From Sequoia sempervirens (taxonomy: Eukaryota; Streptophyta; Pinopsida; Cupressales; Cupressaceae), in the NCBI GenBank assembly GCA_007258455.2, contig VDFB02252616.1, positions 116,948,128 through 117,012,127 on the forward strand: DNA of 64,000 nucleotides. Reading direction: 5' to 3'. Each line of letters opens with the position of its first letter. Positions within the stretch are counted from its first letter, which is position 1. The notes beneath the pieces were generated by a model. It was not told the origin of the DNA. It ran no database searches and worked only from the letters and a program-made list of their open reading frames with translations. Shown here one piece after another: positions 25,901 to 37,465 of this stretch. The position numbers and the translations under genes were made by a program.

Positions 25901-26331
25901 AGTTGTCAATTGTTGCTAAGCAAAACAACTTGACAAAGAGAAAGTTAGAGAAGGAAATCCTCCACAATATACTACTGACCAACATCCAACTTTTTAATGG
26001 GCTACTCCAATCCTCCAGTCTGATCCAAATTTGCATAGAATAAAATTAAAATCTAGAACTTCTATTGATTTCTTCAAACATGTGATGACATAGTACCTTT
26101 TGCTTGATGTATGTCCATGATTTATTCCAAAACTTTCATTTTGCTCATATATGGTTGCATACATGCCAAATGATGAATCTAAAGCCTTTTAATAAATCCA
26201 TTTGTAATTGCAACAGTTGGAATAAAAACACCAACAAATCTTGAGAATGATGTTCCTGTTGGAACAGGACCACTGAGTTAGTTGTTAAAAGGATATATGA
26301 AAAGTTCAATCCATAAAAAAAATTTAAAAAA
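22993..26331. other. No gene recognised
   Basis: About 3.3 kb of AT-rich sequence. I see no coding frame with family similarity, no LTR ends and no array. Confidence 0.55.
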
Positions 26332-26699
26332 AATGTTTGTATATTTACTTATTTATCAATTAAAACACAATTATTCCACTTTATTATTAAATAGCACATC
26401 TTAGCTACAACTTACCTAACTTAGTATTTTGAATAAGTCTAACATGTGGCTGTGAATAATCTTCCGTGAATGATCTCCACTATCTGTGATGCACTGTTAT
26501 TTCATAAAAGATAAGTTCCTTTTTGTTAGATGTTGTTGTCATGAACATTGATGAATGAAATATGAAAGCCTTCAAATATAATCACATGTAAAGTAATTAA
26601 AATGTTTGTATATTTACTTATTTATCAATTATAGCACAATTATTCCACTTTATTATTAAATAGCACAACCTAGCTACAACTTACCTATCCTAATATTTT
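26332..26699. repeat. Direct repeat, about 100 bp, two copies
   Basis: 'aaaatgtttgtatatttacttatttatcaatta...' at about 26332-26432 recurs at 26599-26699 with only a few changes. The second copy leads directly into the relic LRR exon, so the repeat is probably intronic. Confidence 0.75.
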
Positions 26700-26717
26700 G
26701 ACAGGTACTTTTCATAG

Positions 26718-26789
26718 TGATTTGGGTGACAACTTATTAACTGGCTCCTTACTTCCACAATTGGGTTCCTTGACTTCATAGAAATATTT
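26718..26789 (+). pseudogene. Relic leucine-rich-repeat exon (receptor-kinase-like)
   Basis: Exactly 72 nt lie between an AG acceptor (cttttcatag) and a GTAAG donor, and encode DLGDNLLTGSLLPQLGSLTS-stop-KYL. This is one plant-type LRR unit of 24 residues (L.LGDN.LTG.LP..LGSLTSL.YL). Families of plant LRR receptor kinases encode each LRR in a separate 72-nt exon, so this looks like one such exon. The TAG replaces the Leu of the SL pair (TTG to TAG). No neighbouring LRR or kinase exon could be supported, so it is a gene relic or captured fragment. Confidence 0.6.
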
Positions 26790-26882
26790 GTAAGTTCTCT
26801 TTGCAAGAGTTTATGGCTGTGTAGTACTTTTTGTTCATAGCTGTATTACATCAAATATGAACTTTATAAAAAAGGGAATGGA

Positions 26883-26960
26883 TGTACAGGTGAATGGTAT
26901 AAAAAAGGTTCCAATCTCCAGTGGCACTTTGACTTGAAAATGTCATATATTTTGAACTTT
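26883..26960 (+). repeat. Dispersed repeat, copy A
   Basis: 'aggtgaatggtataaaaaagg' through 'gacttgaaaatgtcatatatttt' recurs almost unchanged at 29338-29413. Confidence 0.8.
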
Positions 26961-26970
26961 AATGCTCTAT

Positions 26971-27118
26971 TCTATATTCAAAACTACAATGAAACACACT
27001 ATAGTGAAATTTGAGTCTTTGTTGAAGAAAAATAGATTAATTCCCAAATCAATCTATTATATTTCAACAAAGACTCATAATTCACTATAGTGTGTTTCAT
27101 TGTAGTTTTGAATATAGA
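26971..27118. repeat. Long near-perfect hairpin (foldback / miRNA-precursor-like)
   Basis: Arms 26971-27041 and 27048-27118 (71 nt each) are reverse complements with about five mismatches, separated by a 6-nt loop TCCCAA. Such arms fit a foldback miniature transposon or a young microRNA/siRNA precursor. No clear target duplication was seen. Confidence 0.85.
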
Positions 27119-29337
27119 ACAAAACACACTTTTGTTAACAATAGTTAATAAGCTCTGCCATTTTGTAGCAAGTGTTTTTCTTAAAGATGACTTATCTACA
27201 TGTTTCCATTTTAAAAATTATGTTGGGAATGCATGAATAAAATAAATAGATCGAAGGCTAAAAGGAGGGGAGTAACTACACTCTTGATTGATTGGCAAAT
27301 AAGGGGGCACTTGAACCCCTACCCAGCCAGTAAAGATAGAAGCACTTGCATTCCCAACCAATTAGCAAACATGGGGTGCCTCCACACTTTATTCATTAGC
27401 AAAAGTGGGGATACATGCAAACTCCAAGATGAATTGAAGCAATACATTGCCAATTATGGATAAATTCAAACATTTAGTAAAATATAGATAACAAAACATA
27501 GGATGAGCAATATGAAAGAGGTGACTATTCATTTATAACAAAGCATGAAACTTAGCATCTCTATTCCACAGGGATGAATCCCCAAATCTCAATTCCCTAG
27601 AGAATTCATCCCCATGGAAATAAGGATAGGGTGACGTAGTGGAGGATATCAATCCCATCACTCTACAGGGGGTCCAGATTTTATCCTTCCTATTCCCCCT
27701 AGTAGGAACTTGACTCCCCTAAAAAATAAATGTTAACAAAAAGTTATCTAAAGTGAAAAGATAACTAACCATGATTGGAATGTGATTATCATTTCTTCAA
27801 GTGAGCAAACTAAAAATGATTGTTTTACTTTTCTTTACAATCATTAGCAATTCCTAGACAATTAAATATTTGTGTGAATGAATCTATGTATTCTTCTTCA
27901 ACAATTTTGAATCGGTTATGAGCAAGGCATTTAACTATTGAAAAATGTAGTAAAAGTTAGCATAAATCAAGAAAAGTTGATGCCAACCATGAGAAACTCA
28001 AGACAGGTGTCAACAAAGTGATACCTAGGCACCAACTACAAAGCCACACAAAAAGACAACACAATGCCAACCATGTGAGGGTTGTGAAATTGTGACTATT
28101 GAGTCATATGTATTAGTTCAAATTTATATATGTGCATCTATACTCATAGACACACAAGCACTATGTAATACAAGTGAGAGATATGTGCTAGAATACAATA
28201 GAGAATGTAGGGACAAGGGAAATATATGGGTTATGAAGAGAATATGCAATACAAGAGAATGACAATTATTAAAGAGAATTCTAGCAAGTATTGAGCATAT
28301 CATATTGAGATGATGAGCCTTCTGAGGTGACAATAGAGAAAAGAAATGTTGAACTTCCCAAATGATGCACCAATTTACCATCTAAATATATGCTACATGT
28401 CTAGTTGAATATATGAAGTAAGGTGCCCCATTTAAAAAGATTAATAGTTTAGATTAGGAATTGATTTTCCTTTATGAGCTTAGAACTCTCTCATTTCAAT
28501 ATAGAATCTTGTGGTGATGGTTTTCTTGCATTTGCACTTGAAGATATAAAATTCATTCAGACTACATAGCTCTTGGGAGCAATGCCAACAAAGAAGGAGC
28601 CTAAAACATTTTGCAAAGTCTTTGGAGTGTATGGTACTAAATTTCTCTTATTTTAAATAAAGTAAAGCCAAAATATCACAGAGATATTAGCATTGATTAC
28701 TTAAGAGCATACATTGTTACATGTTTTCCCTGAAGAAGAGTCCAAAGAAGAATTGAAAATGTTTGGACTTATACAACAATAAATAGTTATCCCAAAAGAA
28801 AACCAACACAAATATGCACACTATGAGAGCTTTAGGCATCAAATAATTTAATAATACTATAGTTTTGTGAAGAATCAATTACGACTTCCTTTACAATCTT
28901 TATTCAGATAATGACAATATTACCATTTTCAAAGTTGTGGCATCCTTTGAGCATTATAGTAAAAATGTGGAGCAAGGAAAAAGTTATTGGCTTACAAATG
29001 GACCAAACAAAGGCATTGAGCTATAAAGAACATAAATTTATTACAAGATTCATTCATCCAACAATAACTGATTGAAGAAACATGTTTAATATTACAGCTA
29101 TAGAAAAACTAGCACCCTTTCACCTCCTTGGAGTCTCAAAAAGTAACTGTGTCAAAGCATATTTGTGAAGTTGTAGAAAACAAGTTGAGATTTGTAAATG
29201 CTCAAGAGGTATCATTTGCAAATAGCTTGGAAACTTATAAAAAAAAAATATTATCACTATAATAATGCCTCATATAAAGTACTCTTCCTTGCTCTCCGTA
29301 TACTGCATTCACTAAACATATGAATAAAAATACATGT
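27119..29337. other. No gene recognised
   Basis: AT-rich. A short stretch at 27270-27440 repeats 'ttggcaaa..gggg..c' loosely two to three times. Nothing else could be supported. Confidence 0.5.
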
Positions 29338-29413
29338 CAATGTATAGGTGAATGGTATAAAAAAGGTTTCAATCTCCAGTGGCACATTGACTTGAAAATG
29401 TCATATATTTTTA
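29338..29413 (+). repeat. Dispersed repeat, copy B
   Basis: Near-identical to 26883-26960, same strand. Confidence 0.8.
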
Positions 29414-30105
29414 AATGTAGTAGTATTTTGCATTCCAAGAACATATGTTGAACGACATTCAATGTACGTTCCATGCGAAACCCCACACCAATCTGAGTTA
29501 TTAAATCCAAATACTCACATTGGTGTGTGAGAAAAGATGCCTCCATGAGGGAACACAGGATGTAAACACTTTGTGAAAGGACTAAGTAAACTACCTATAT
29601 ATATGTACTAGGGCATTCATGCACAACAATGCTTATTTGCTCATTTTCATGACCATGGTTGGATCTAGAAGAGGGTCAGATCTAGAAGAGATGTATTATT
29701 TATCATGAAGGTTTGACACACAATACAACTTGGATATGCAAGTATGGCTCCAAGCGAATATTCCAATAAGCTCTGATTTTCCAACAACTAATATGTTGAC
29801 TCAAAAAACTGAAGGATAAGGCTTATAAATCAAGAATGTATTTAGACAAGTCTATAAGGGTGGTGCTTATGATTTAAATCCTTAGGGTAGTCCAATGAAA
29901 GAGTAAAAAATAGTCATAAAGGTTGTCAAAAGAGGAACACAATCACACCAAATGTTGAAGTCACTTGCTATGAGACAGTCATAAAAGCTTCAACATAAAG
30001 ATAGTCTTACCCATGATCTTCTAAGGTGTTGAGAAAAGCAAAGGTTAATGGTTAAAGATGATTCAAGTTCCTCAAGGCATGAGGATTCAAATTACCAAAG
30101 GCACA
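29414..30105. other. No gene recognised
   Basis: Spacer up to the LTR at 30106, with no feature seen. Confidence 0.55.
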
Positions 30106-31349
30106 TGTTGGCCTCCTACAATTAACTAAGCCTTTATAGCCATGATTTAGATACTGGACATCTAACCTGAATAGCCATTCAATCATCATGGAGGTCCATT
30201 TAACTTGTCAACCCAGGGACATGAACTTGAAATGGGTCAGCACAGTATGTGCACTAGGGGATTAAGTAGCCATTGCATTCTATAGCTAAGAAACACAATA
30301 CTAAAAGTAAATTGCTTAAAAGGAAATAAAGCAAATGTTGAACATCAACCAACAACTATGGTAAGTTGAAATGGAGAGCAAGAATGAAAATCTGAGTGAC
30401 AAATAGGAGTCTACGCTATCTGCTTTGGCTGCAGGAATAGTCACAAAACGGAATTCTAGTGGCTGCAGGAACAGTCACAGAATGGAATTCTAGTGGCTGC
30501 AGGAATAGTTGTTGCCAGATTTCTAACTAAGTACTAAACAACAAGTAATACTAAACTAATGGTAAACTAGGAAGATGAATTACTCACCAAGTGGGCCCCC
30601 TTGGATAAGTATCCTCTAAACTAATAAGAACTCAGATGCTTGAACTCGTAACTTTATTTTATTCACTAGAAATCATGCATACAAAGAGTAATGTATATGT
30701 ATTACCAAAACTAGAGAATGAGAGTACAATGTCAAATCATGCAACCTCTTGAAGAAGGAGCATGAAATCATTATTTATACTACAACTAAATAAGATAGTC
30801 AACTCCACAATTGGGATGACGCCATTTAGGGAAAACATGGGAAAGTGGAGTGATGGTTGTTATACATGCATGGAATCTGGTCAAACATGCAAGTCAAGTG
30901 CAGATCCATCACAATAGTAACACCCATGCATGCTAGATCATTAAGGTCCACTTCAAGGTGGTTATGTTTAGTTTGCATAAAGAATCATTGTTGTCGGCTG
31001 CCTTTGACTTGGAGCGATTTCTCAGTTGGACATTATGGTGCATGCCCAACTAGTGGTGTCTTCCTCAACTTAGCATTTTAAATTTGCATGTTAAGGTTAG
31101 TACACAAAATAACTACATGTCTATAACCACTCTAAGAAACATTCATTAATCACATGCAAAATCAATATAGATAAGCCACATATTATGCCAAATATCATTA
31201 AAGCTTACAGAGATAAGATAATATCAAATGTCAATGGTTTGAGGGAAACATTATGCCAATACCAACACTTAAGTATTAAAGTCCATGAAATTTATGAGCA
31301 AATAGACTGTAGATTCTACCCAAAACTAGACCAAAAACTAGGTTCATCA
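30106..31349 (-). repeat. Left LTR (3' LTR in element orientation), 1,244 bp
   Basis: Partner of 40339-41555. The 27-bp length difference equals one extra 34-bp 'ggctgcaggaacagtcacag...' unit here minus a 7-bp stretch missing near its start. Confidence 0.92.
30432..30515. repeat. 34-bp tandem repeat in the LTR
   Basis: Unit 'ggctgcaggaa(t/c)agtcacag...ggaattctagt', two full copies plus a partial one here. The right LTR has one plus a partial one (about 40660-40710). Confidence 0.85.
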
Positions 31350-31361
31350 CTCCCCCCAACC
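31350..31361 (-). other. Polypurine tract
   Basis: The minus strand reads GTTGGGGGGAG directly before the 3' LTR. Confidence 0.9.
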
Positions 31362-33539
31362 TAACATTTTGTTGGTACTCCAGTAGGGGAAGAGTTATTC
31401 TTCTGCTTGGTCAAAGCTCTAAAATTTGCAACTGAGAGTTGTCCAACATCAGTAGCTGTAGTACGTGAGTTAGGGTCCCAATAGAATCCTCCCAATTTGT
31501 CAAACCTGTTCCATCTCTGCCTCTCTACAACAATGTCATACTGGTAGAATCTAAAATTTGACACAAGCCACATGAGCATGGGTGGCTAGAAAGTCAGGGG
31601 AAACCAAGACTGTCCCTGAGTTCTCCCAATCTGAATATTCCTCTCAATTCTTTTTAATGTTGCAGCATAATTATGGATGGAATGAGGCTCAGTTTGTTTC
31701 AGCTTGTCAGTCAAACTATTCAATCTTTGGGATAAACATCTTCTCACGGTTTCCTCCTTTGTTGGTGTTTTTACTTCATACTCAGTGTAAACTGCCTCAA
31801 TCCAAGGCATAATCCTATTGCCATAACTTAGTCTGAGCAACATTTTATTCCATTCTCTGTAAATATCCCTTGGGTTGCTTGATTCAACTCTAATAGATAG
31901 AGGGATATCAGACTCCAATTGTTTATAAGCACCATGTTGTTGTTCCCAACTAATCTCATTTTGCACCCAAGACATGAATGCTCTCAATTGAACATCCCCA
32001 ACATACAACAATAGATTCCAATCATGGTCTTTTGTGATAGCATAATTATGTAAATAAAATTCACATAGAAAATTCTTTCATTTTAGTTGAGGCAATCCTA
32101 TAAGCATTGAAAAATTCCATAGGGGTATCAATAGAAGGATTCAAACCTGAGGCAAGTCTTGACATCTTAAAAGAGAGACACTTCTCTTTCAAGAGTAGAG
32201 CATAGACCCTCAGAGGATCTCTACATTCTAGAATCTTTGGCACCAAGGCTGCCACATCATCCACCCTCTACTTTAGGGTGGCAATTTTTGCATCTTTATC
32301 CTCAATCTCTTCATCCTTCTTTTGAATTTCCTCCTTCAATTTCCATTTTTCCTTTTTCCATTCTTCCTCCCTTGTTTGTATATCTTTCCATAAATTCAAA
32401 ATTGTTGCATGTACTATAAAACAAGGAGGATAATGAATACCTACCAGACTTTTTGTTGATGATGGCTCCTCATATGGCACTATTTGCATGGACTCAAGTT
32501 GTCTAGTTATCTCTAGTTGCAAGGGTGTTGTTTCTTCTTCCTTTTGTTGTAGGGAATCTTGTTCTTGTTGTGGTTGTAGGAACTCTTGCTCCAGTTCTAG
32601 TTGTTGTTGTAGGACTTTATGCTACAAGACCTCTTGCTCATGTTGCAGGACCTCTTACTCATGCTACAGGAAGTCCTGATTTTCTTCCAATTCTTCTGCA
32701 TTGCTAGCAAGATCAGCCAGTGTTATGTTTGTTGCTCTCTTAAATATGTCTTCTTCTTCTTCAACATTCTCCTACTCCATTGGAGCTTCAGGGTTCACAT
32801 GTGAGGTCTCACCAGGTTTAGGGCTTTCTTGTAGAGGCGTACCAATCACAGGCCCCCTTGGTCTTGATTTCTTGGGAGGTCTCTCACTTTTTCCTTTGGC
32901 TGTAAGATGAACAGTATCAGCCTTCCTCTTAGAACTTGACACTTTTCTTTCTACAGGTTGTGTTTTAGCCTTCCCTTTTCTCATTTCCACCTCTCTTTAT
33001 TGTGCCCTAGTTTTCATGAGGGTTTCAAGTGGAACTTCATCATCAAAATCTGAGGAAGAGCCTTCTCTTTTTGAGTGCTCTATTTTAGAAGAATTAATTT
33101 CTATAGCTTCTTCTGCTACAGAAGGATTCACACTAGAGCCAGCACTAGAAGTTGAAACACTCAGAATGGCTTCATCTGTGCTTACTCTCCTACTAGACCT
33201 ACGAGACTGAGGCAAAGCCCTAGGTTGGAAGTGCTCAAGTCTAATTTGATCAACATTTATAAACTCTTCCCAAGTCATCCTAGATACATCATGTAGAGAC
33301 TTTTCAATTAGCAATTTAATCAAGCAATGGGAAACAAAATTATCCCTATCTTTTTGGGTCTCAACTGCCATGATTGAAAGAAGATTGTACAACACGTTGG
33401 GCACATTCATCCTCCTTCCGTGCATCATGTGATTCAAAATCTTGAATTGGACAGAATGCAAGTTTGACTAGCGACCCTCACAAGTGATGTATTTGATAAC
33501 ATACACAACTAACTGCTTCCAAGGCTTAGATAGAGACAT
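31361..33539 (-). pseudogene. Extra ORF downstream of pol, unidentified
   Basis: From the ATG at 33537-33539 (MSLSKPWKQLVVYVIKYI) one frame runs to about 32061 through scattered stops, then a frame change near 32040 leads to a second stretch ending about 31361, some 700 codons in all. It contains FKILNHMMHGRRMNVPNVLY, a Ser-rich acidic stretch, a basic patch resembling a nuclear signal (PPKKSRPR), a Gln/Glu-rich repeat (about 32530-32700) and a coiled coil (EEEWKKEKWKLKEEIQKKDE). It has no RT, gag or obvious membrane segment. Some Tat/Athila elements carry an extra ORF after pol, sometimes called env-like. I cannot assign a function. Several stops are TAG/TAA in the Gln-rich repeat. Confidence 0.6.
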
Positions 33540-33899
33540 TCTCTTTGCACCCTATTTGTCTATGCTCAATGGGGGTCATTTGGCTCTGTGAATTTGGCCC
33601 TGGCTGACCTGGCATCTCTGGAAGCAGGGTAATTTTCACCATTAGCAAGTAACCCTGTAACTTATGCAATTCCTTCCTCTATTGCCACAACTTATAACCT
33701 TTTTACTATGGCTTTTCCTTCTGAAAACATATGGGAAAATTTGAGGGCAATTCCTTCATAAAAACCATCTAACTTCAAAAAGTAATCTATCCATCCACTA
33801 TTTTGAAATTCGGCCAGGCATTGTGCATCCTGCAATAAAATATCATGCACCGTGGGTTTGTTTCAAATTAACCTACCTCCCATTGTTTGCAATCAAACA

Positions 33900-34735
33900 A
33901 ATGCTTTGCAACTTCTTTTTCTACAATTCCCTTTTTTTCCTGCAATTCCCGTTTGAAAATCAAATGCACTTCCCTGCAGTGTTTGCTAATTTCTAGTGCC
34001 AACTTGCTAAATTTCTAGTGCTAGTGTCGACTAAATTTCCTTTCTTTTGTTTTGCCTTTTTGCTTGCAACTCAAGAATACGACAAGGCAATAATGGCAAG
34101 AAAAGGAGTGATAAAGGGAAATTATGATAGAAAGAAATGGCGGCTACAACAATTGTCACTTCACACATGCAAGTCATCCTTCCACTCATATTTCAAATCA
34201 GCTTAGTTTTTGAATTTTCTGATGTAGCCTAATATGATTTGATACATGGACAATAAATTCACAAAATATTTGCATCTTTTTCGTTCCCCTCCCCACAACC
34301 TAAATTTGGACATGTGTCCATACATGTGAGATGGGAGTGGCGATTGACAAGTAATGATGGCATTTATGTGAATACCTATACCAATGTACAGTGATTAAAT
34401 GAACACACTTAAAAGATGATTAAAGATAACAATAAATGCGCACATACCTGAATGTGTGGAAGATTTTTTGCAAAAATCGTGGATGAAGTAACGCTCGCCT
34501 TGTTGGAGAATAAATTGAGCAATAAATGAAGATGAGGTGGAATGAGGTGAGGTGGAATGAAGTGATGGAAGAGAGAGAGAAAGGTGGTGATGGATGGGTG
34601 GATGGGCGGATGACAAAGAAATGGACTTCCAAGTAAGTGAAAGTCTTTATTATGAAAAATACATACCTCAAATAGGCTGAAGGAGGGACACTAGGTTCAC
34701 TGCCTTCGGCTATAGGAAGCTCTAAGTGTTGGGTG
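33900..34735. other. Untranslated spacer between integrase end and extra ORF
   Basis: No domain is recognised. Minus-strand Ser/His/Pro-rich frames near 34400-34670 follow sequence composition. Confidence 0.5.
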
Positions 34736-34740
34736 AATTG

Positions 34741-35833
34741 CTACAGGAACTCTTCTTTAGAAGTTGACTTATGGTATAATCTGAGGCGATGACAGTTGAC
34801 AAGTAATTTGAACCTGAAAGGGTCAATGGTGGTGAGTTGAACAACTCCATTAGGAAAGACCTCAACAACTTCGTATGGTTCTAGCCACCTTGTCTGCAAT
34901 TTTCCTACATTGTCCTGGTATCTTGAATCATAGAGCAAGGCCCAATCTCCTGGTTTGAACTTTTTGTCCTTGATGAATTTGTCATGCCACTTGATCCTCT
35001 GATTCTGCACTACTTCTATATGTTGTAGGGCTGCTCTTCTTATCTCATCCAAAACATTTAGATGCATGATTCTTTCTCTCTATGATTCAAAAATATCCAT
35101 CCCCAAATCTACTACAATTTGCAGAGTCTTATGTTCAAATTTGATTGGCATCATAACTACCTTTCCATATAGCAACTCAAATGGGGTGAAGCTTGTAGTT
35201 CTTTTCCATATTATCCTATAGGCCCAAACAGCTTCTGGTAATCTGTTTGCCCAATCCTTTCTATGAATAGCTACCATTTTAGTTAGAATGGCTTCAATTT
35301 CTCTATTGGTCACCTCAACTTGGCCATTAGCTTGGGGGTGATAAGGAGTAGAATTTATGTGCCTTATATTGTACTCATTCAGTAGTGCTGCAACAACAGT
35401 TGATGTGAATTGTACCCCTTGATCAGTCACTATTTCTCTTGGGACTCCATATCTTGTGAATATATCCCATAAAGAAACTCTACAACCTCGTTATCTCTTG
35501 CATGCTTCATGGCCTTAACTTCTACCCATTTTGTTACATAATCAATTCATACCAATATATAAGACTTACCATTTGATGGAGGGTCAATTGGTCCCACAAA
35601 ATCCAATCCCCACTTGTCAAAGAGTGTGCTTATTATCTGAGGGCAAAGTGGCATTTCATCATATTTGGTTGGTCTACCCGTTCTTTGACATCTATCACAT
35701 TTTTTGGTATACCTTCCTGCATCCTTGTTCCTGTGTTCAAAACCTTCATGGTTGTCCTCTTGGCTACAAAGTGTCCTCCACATGGTTCATTGTGACATGC
35801 ATGCAAGATGTCATATGTATCATCTTCTCTCAC
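34741..35833 (-). pseudogene. Integrase pseudogene
   Basis: The zinc-binding HHCC region is split over two frames (CHNEPCGGHF, then KKCDRCQRTG). The catalytic core shows GLDFVGPI (first Asp), TDQGVQFTS (second Asp) and YHPQANGQVEVTNREIE (Glu). The C-terminal region (WLEPYEVVEVFPNGVV, HRLRLYHK) ends at 34741 without a chromodomain. At least two frame changes occur between 35430 and 35833. By family it inserts the cDNA into chromosomes. This copy is inactive. Confidence 0.92.
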
Positions 35834-35874
35834 ACATCTTCTTATGGCATGTCTGACTCAATATAAAACAAATA

Positions 35875-36327
35875 TCAAACAATCCAAGAGAAAGGGAAAG
35901 ATTTTTCAATGAGTGCCCTTTTCTCTTTTGGGGAGAAGTGAGAAGGAACTCTATCTGTAACCAAGTAATTGGCTATGTCAGCATACTGGGGTATTTGTAC
36001 TCTAAGGGAGAATAGATGCTCATCAGGAAAAGAGTCATCTATGGGTTGATTATCTTCTGATGTAGTTAGCCTTGAAAGAAAATCTGCAACAACATTGGCC
36101 TTTCCTAGTTTATCCACAATGGTTATATCAAACTCCTACATCGACAATAACCATCTTGCCAATCTACCTATGATCAAAGGTTTATTCATGAAATACCTAA
36201 TGGTTGCATGATCAGTGTGCACAAAGATTTGGAAGCCCGTTATGTAATGTCTGAATCTGTTCAGTGCATAGATTACTGCCAACATCTCTTTCTCTATCAC
36301 TGTATAATTGAATTCAACTCCTTGCAA
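35875..36327 (-). pseudogene. RNase H domain and connection to integrase, pseudogene
   Basis: The sequence shows NYTVIEKEMLAVIYAL and FVHTDHATIRYFMNKP (RNase H Glu and Asp blocks), then GKANVVADFLSRL, the conserved end of gypsy RNase H with its last Asp. The first block, toward RT at 36330-36600, lies in broken frames (VLKGPNWELLFHIHID). It degrades RNA of the RNA-DNA hybrid in intact relatives. Confidence 0.88.
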
Positions 36328-36604
36328 ATTTTTGTTGACAAAGTAAATAGATTTTTTAACAACTCCCTCTTTCTATCCTAAGATCAATGTGGATGTGGAA
36401 AAGAAGCTCCCAATTGGGTCCCTTGAGTACAAAAGCATGAGTCAAAGCTGCCTTCAAGTCAAAAAATGCCTTGTCACAAGTTTCAGTCTAGTGAAATTCA
36501 ACATCTTTAGTGAGAAATGTATACAATGGTGTTGCTACCTTGCTGAAATCCTTGATGAATCACCTATAATATCCTGCATGACCCAAGAAACTTTGAACAT
36601 CCTT

Positions 36605-37411
36605 TTATTTTGTAGGTGTAGGAAGATTTGTGATTACCTCAATTTTTTCAGGATCTACTTGAATTCTCTTGCGAGAGATGTAGTGGCCAAGAACTAGATC
36701 CTCTTGCATCATCATGAAACACTTTTCACTATTTAAGGACATTTTTTGGTCTTCACATCTTTGTAGGACTCTCTTGAGATTCTTTAATGCTTGATTAAAA
36801 TCAACAATATAAGTGGTGAATTCATCCATATAAATCTCCATGCACTCATGAGAAATGTCTGAGAAGATGCTAATGATTGCCCTCTGGAAAGTTGCAGGTG
36901 CATTGCACAAGCCAAATGGAAGTACTGAATAGGCATAGGTCCCCCATGGATAGGTAAATGTGGTCTTCTTCTGGTCTTCTAATGGAATTTGGATATGGTT
37001 GTAGCCACTAAATCCATCTAGAAAAGAGAAGTATTGCTTTCCTACAAATGTATCCAAAACTTGATCAATAAATGGTAAAGGAAAGTGATCCTTCTTGGTG
37101 GCAGCATTAAGTTCCCTATAATCGACACAAATTTTCCATTTCCCTCCTTTCATGGGAACAATCACTAATGGAAACACCCATTGACTATCTGAAATGGGGT
37201 AGATAAATCCTACATCTAGCAATTTTTGCAGTTCTCTTTTCACAATTTCTCTTAGTGCAAGGTTAATCCTTCTATGTGGTTGTCTTACTAGAGTGCAATC
37301 ATCTCTGATATAAATTATGTGGGTACAAAGTTTAGGATCCAGACCCTTCATATCATGATAATCCCAAGCAAATTCATGTTGATGGGCCCTTAATAGGTAT
37401 GCCAATAACAA
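36605..37411 (-). pseudogene. Reverse transcriptase domain, open but with altered YMDD
   Basis: 268 codons are open. Recognisable blocks are FPLVIVPMKGGKWKICVDYR, FSFLDGFSGYNHIQIPLED, FTYPWGTYAYSVLPFGLC, NAPATFQRAI and the active-site box as EIYMDEFTTY. The second catalytic Asp of YMDD is Glu here, expected to cripple polymerisation. GHYISRKRIQVDPEKI closes the domain. It lies in the gag frame. It is the best-preserved part of the element. Confidence 0.92.
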
Positions 37412-37465
37412 TTACTGCTCTTTATTCAATTTACTACTATCATTCAGATATTTTCCCTCCGACAC

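Noticed and set aside
32488..32707. Cys/Ser-rich + strand frames resembling a small cysteine-rich peptide
   Set aside because: Antisense of the Gln/Glu-rich repeat of the extra ORF; periodic Cys comes from the repeat.
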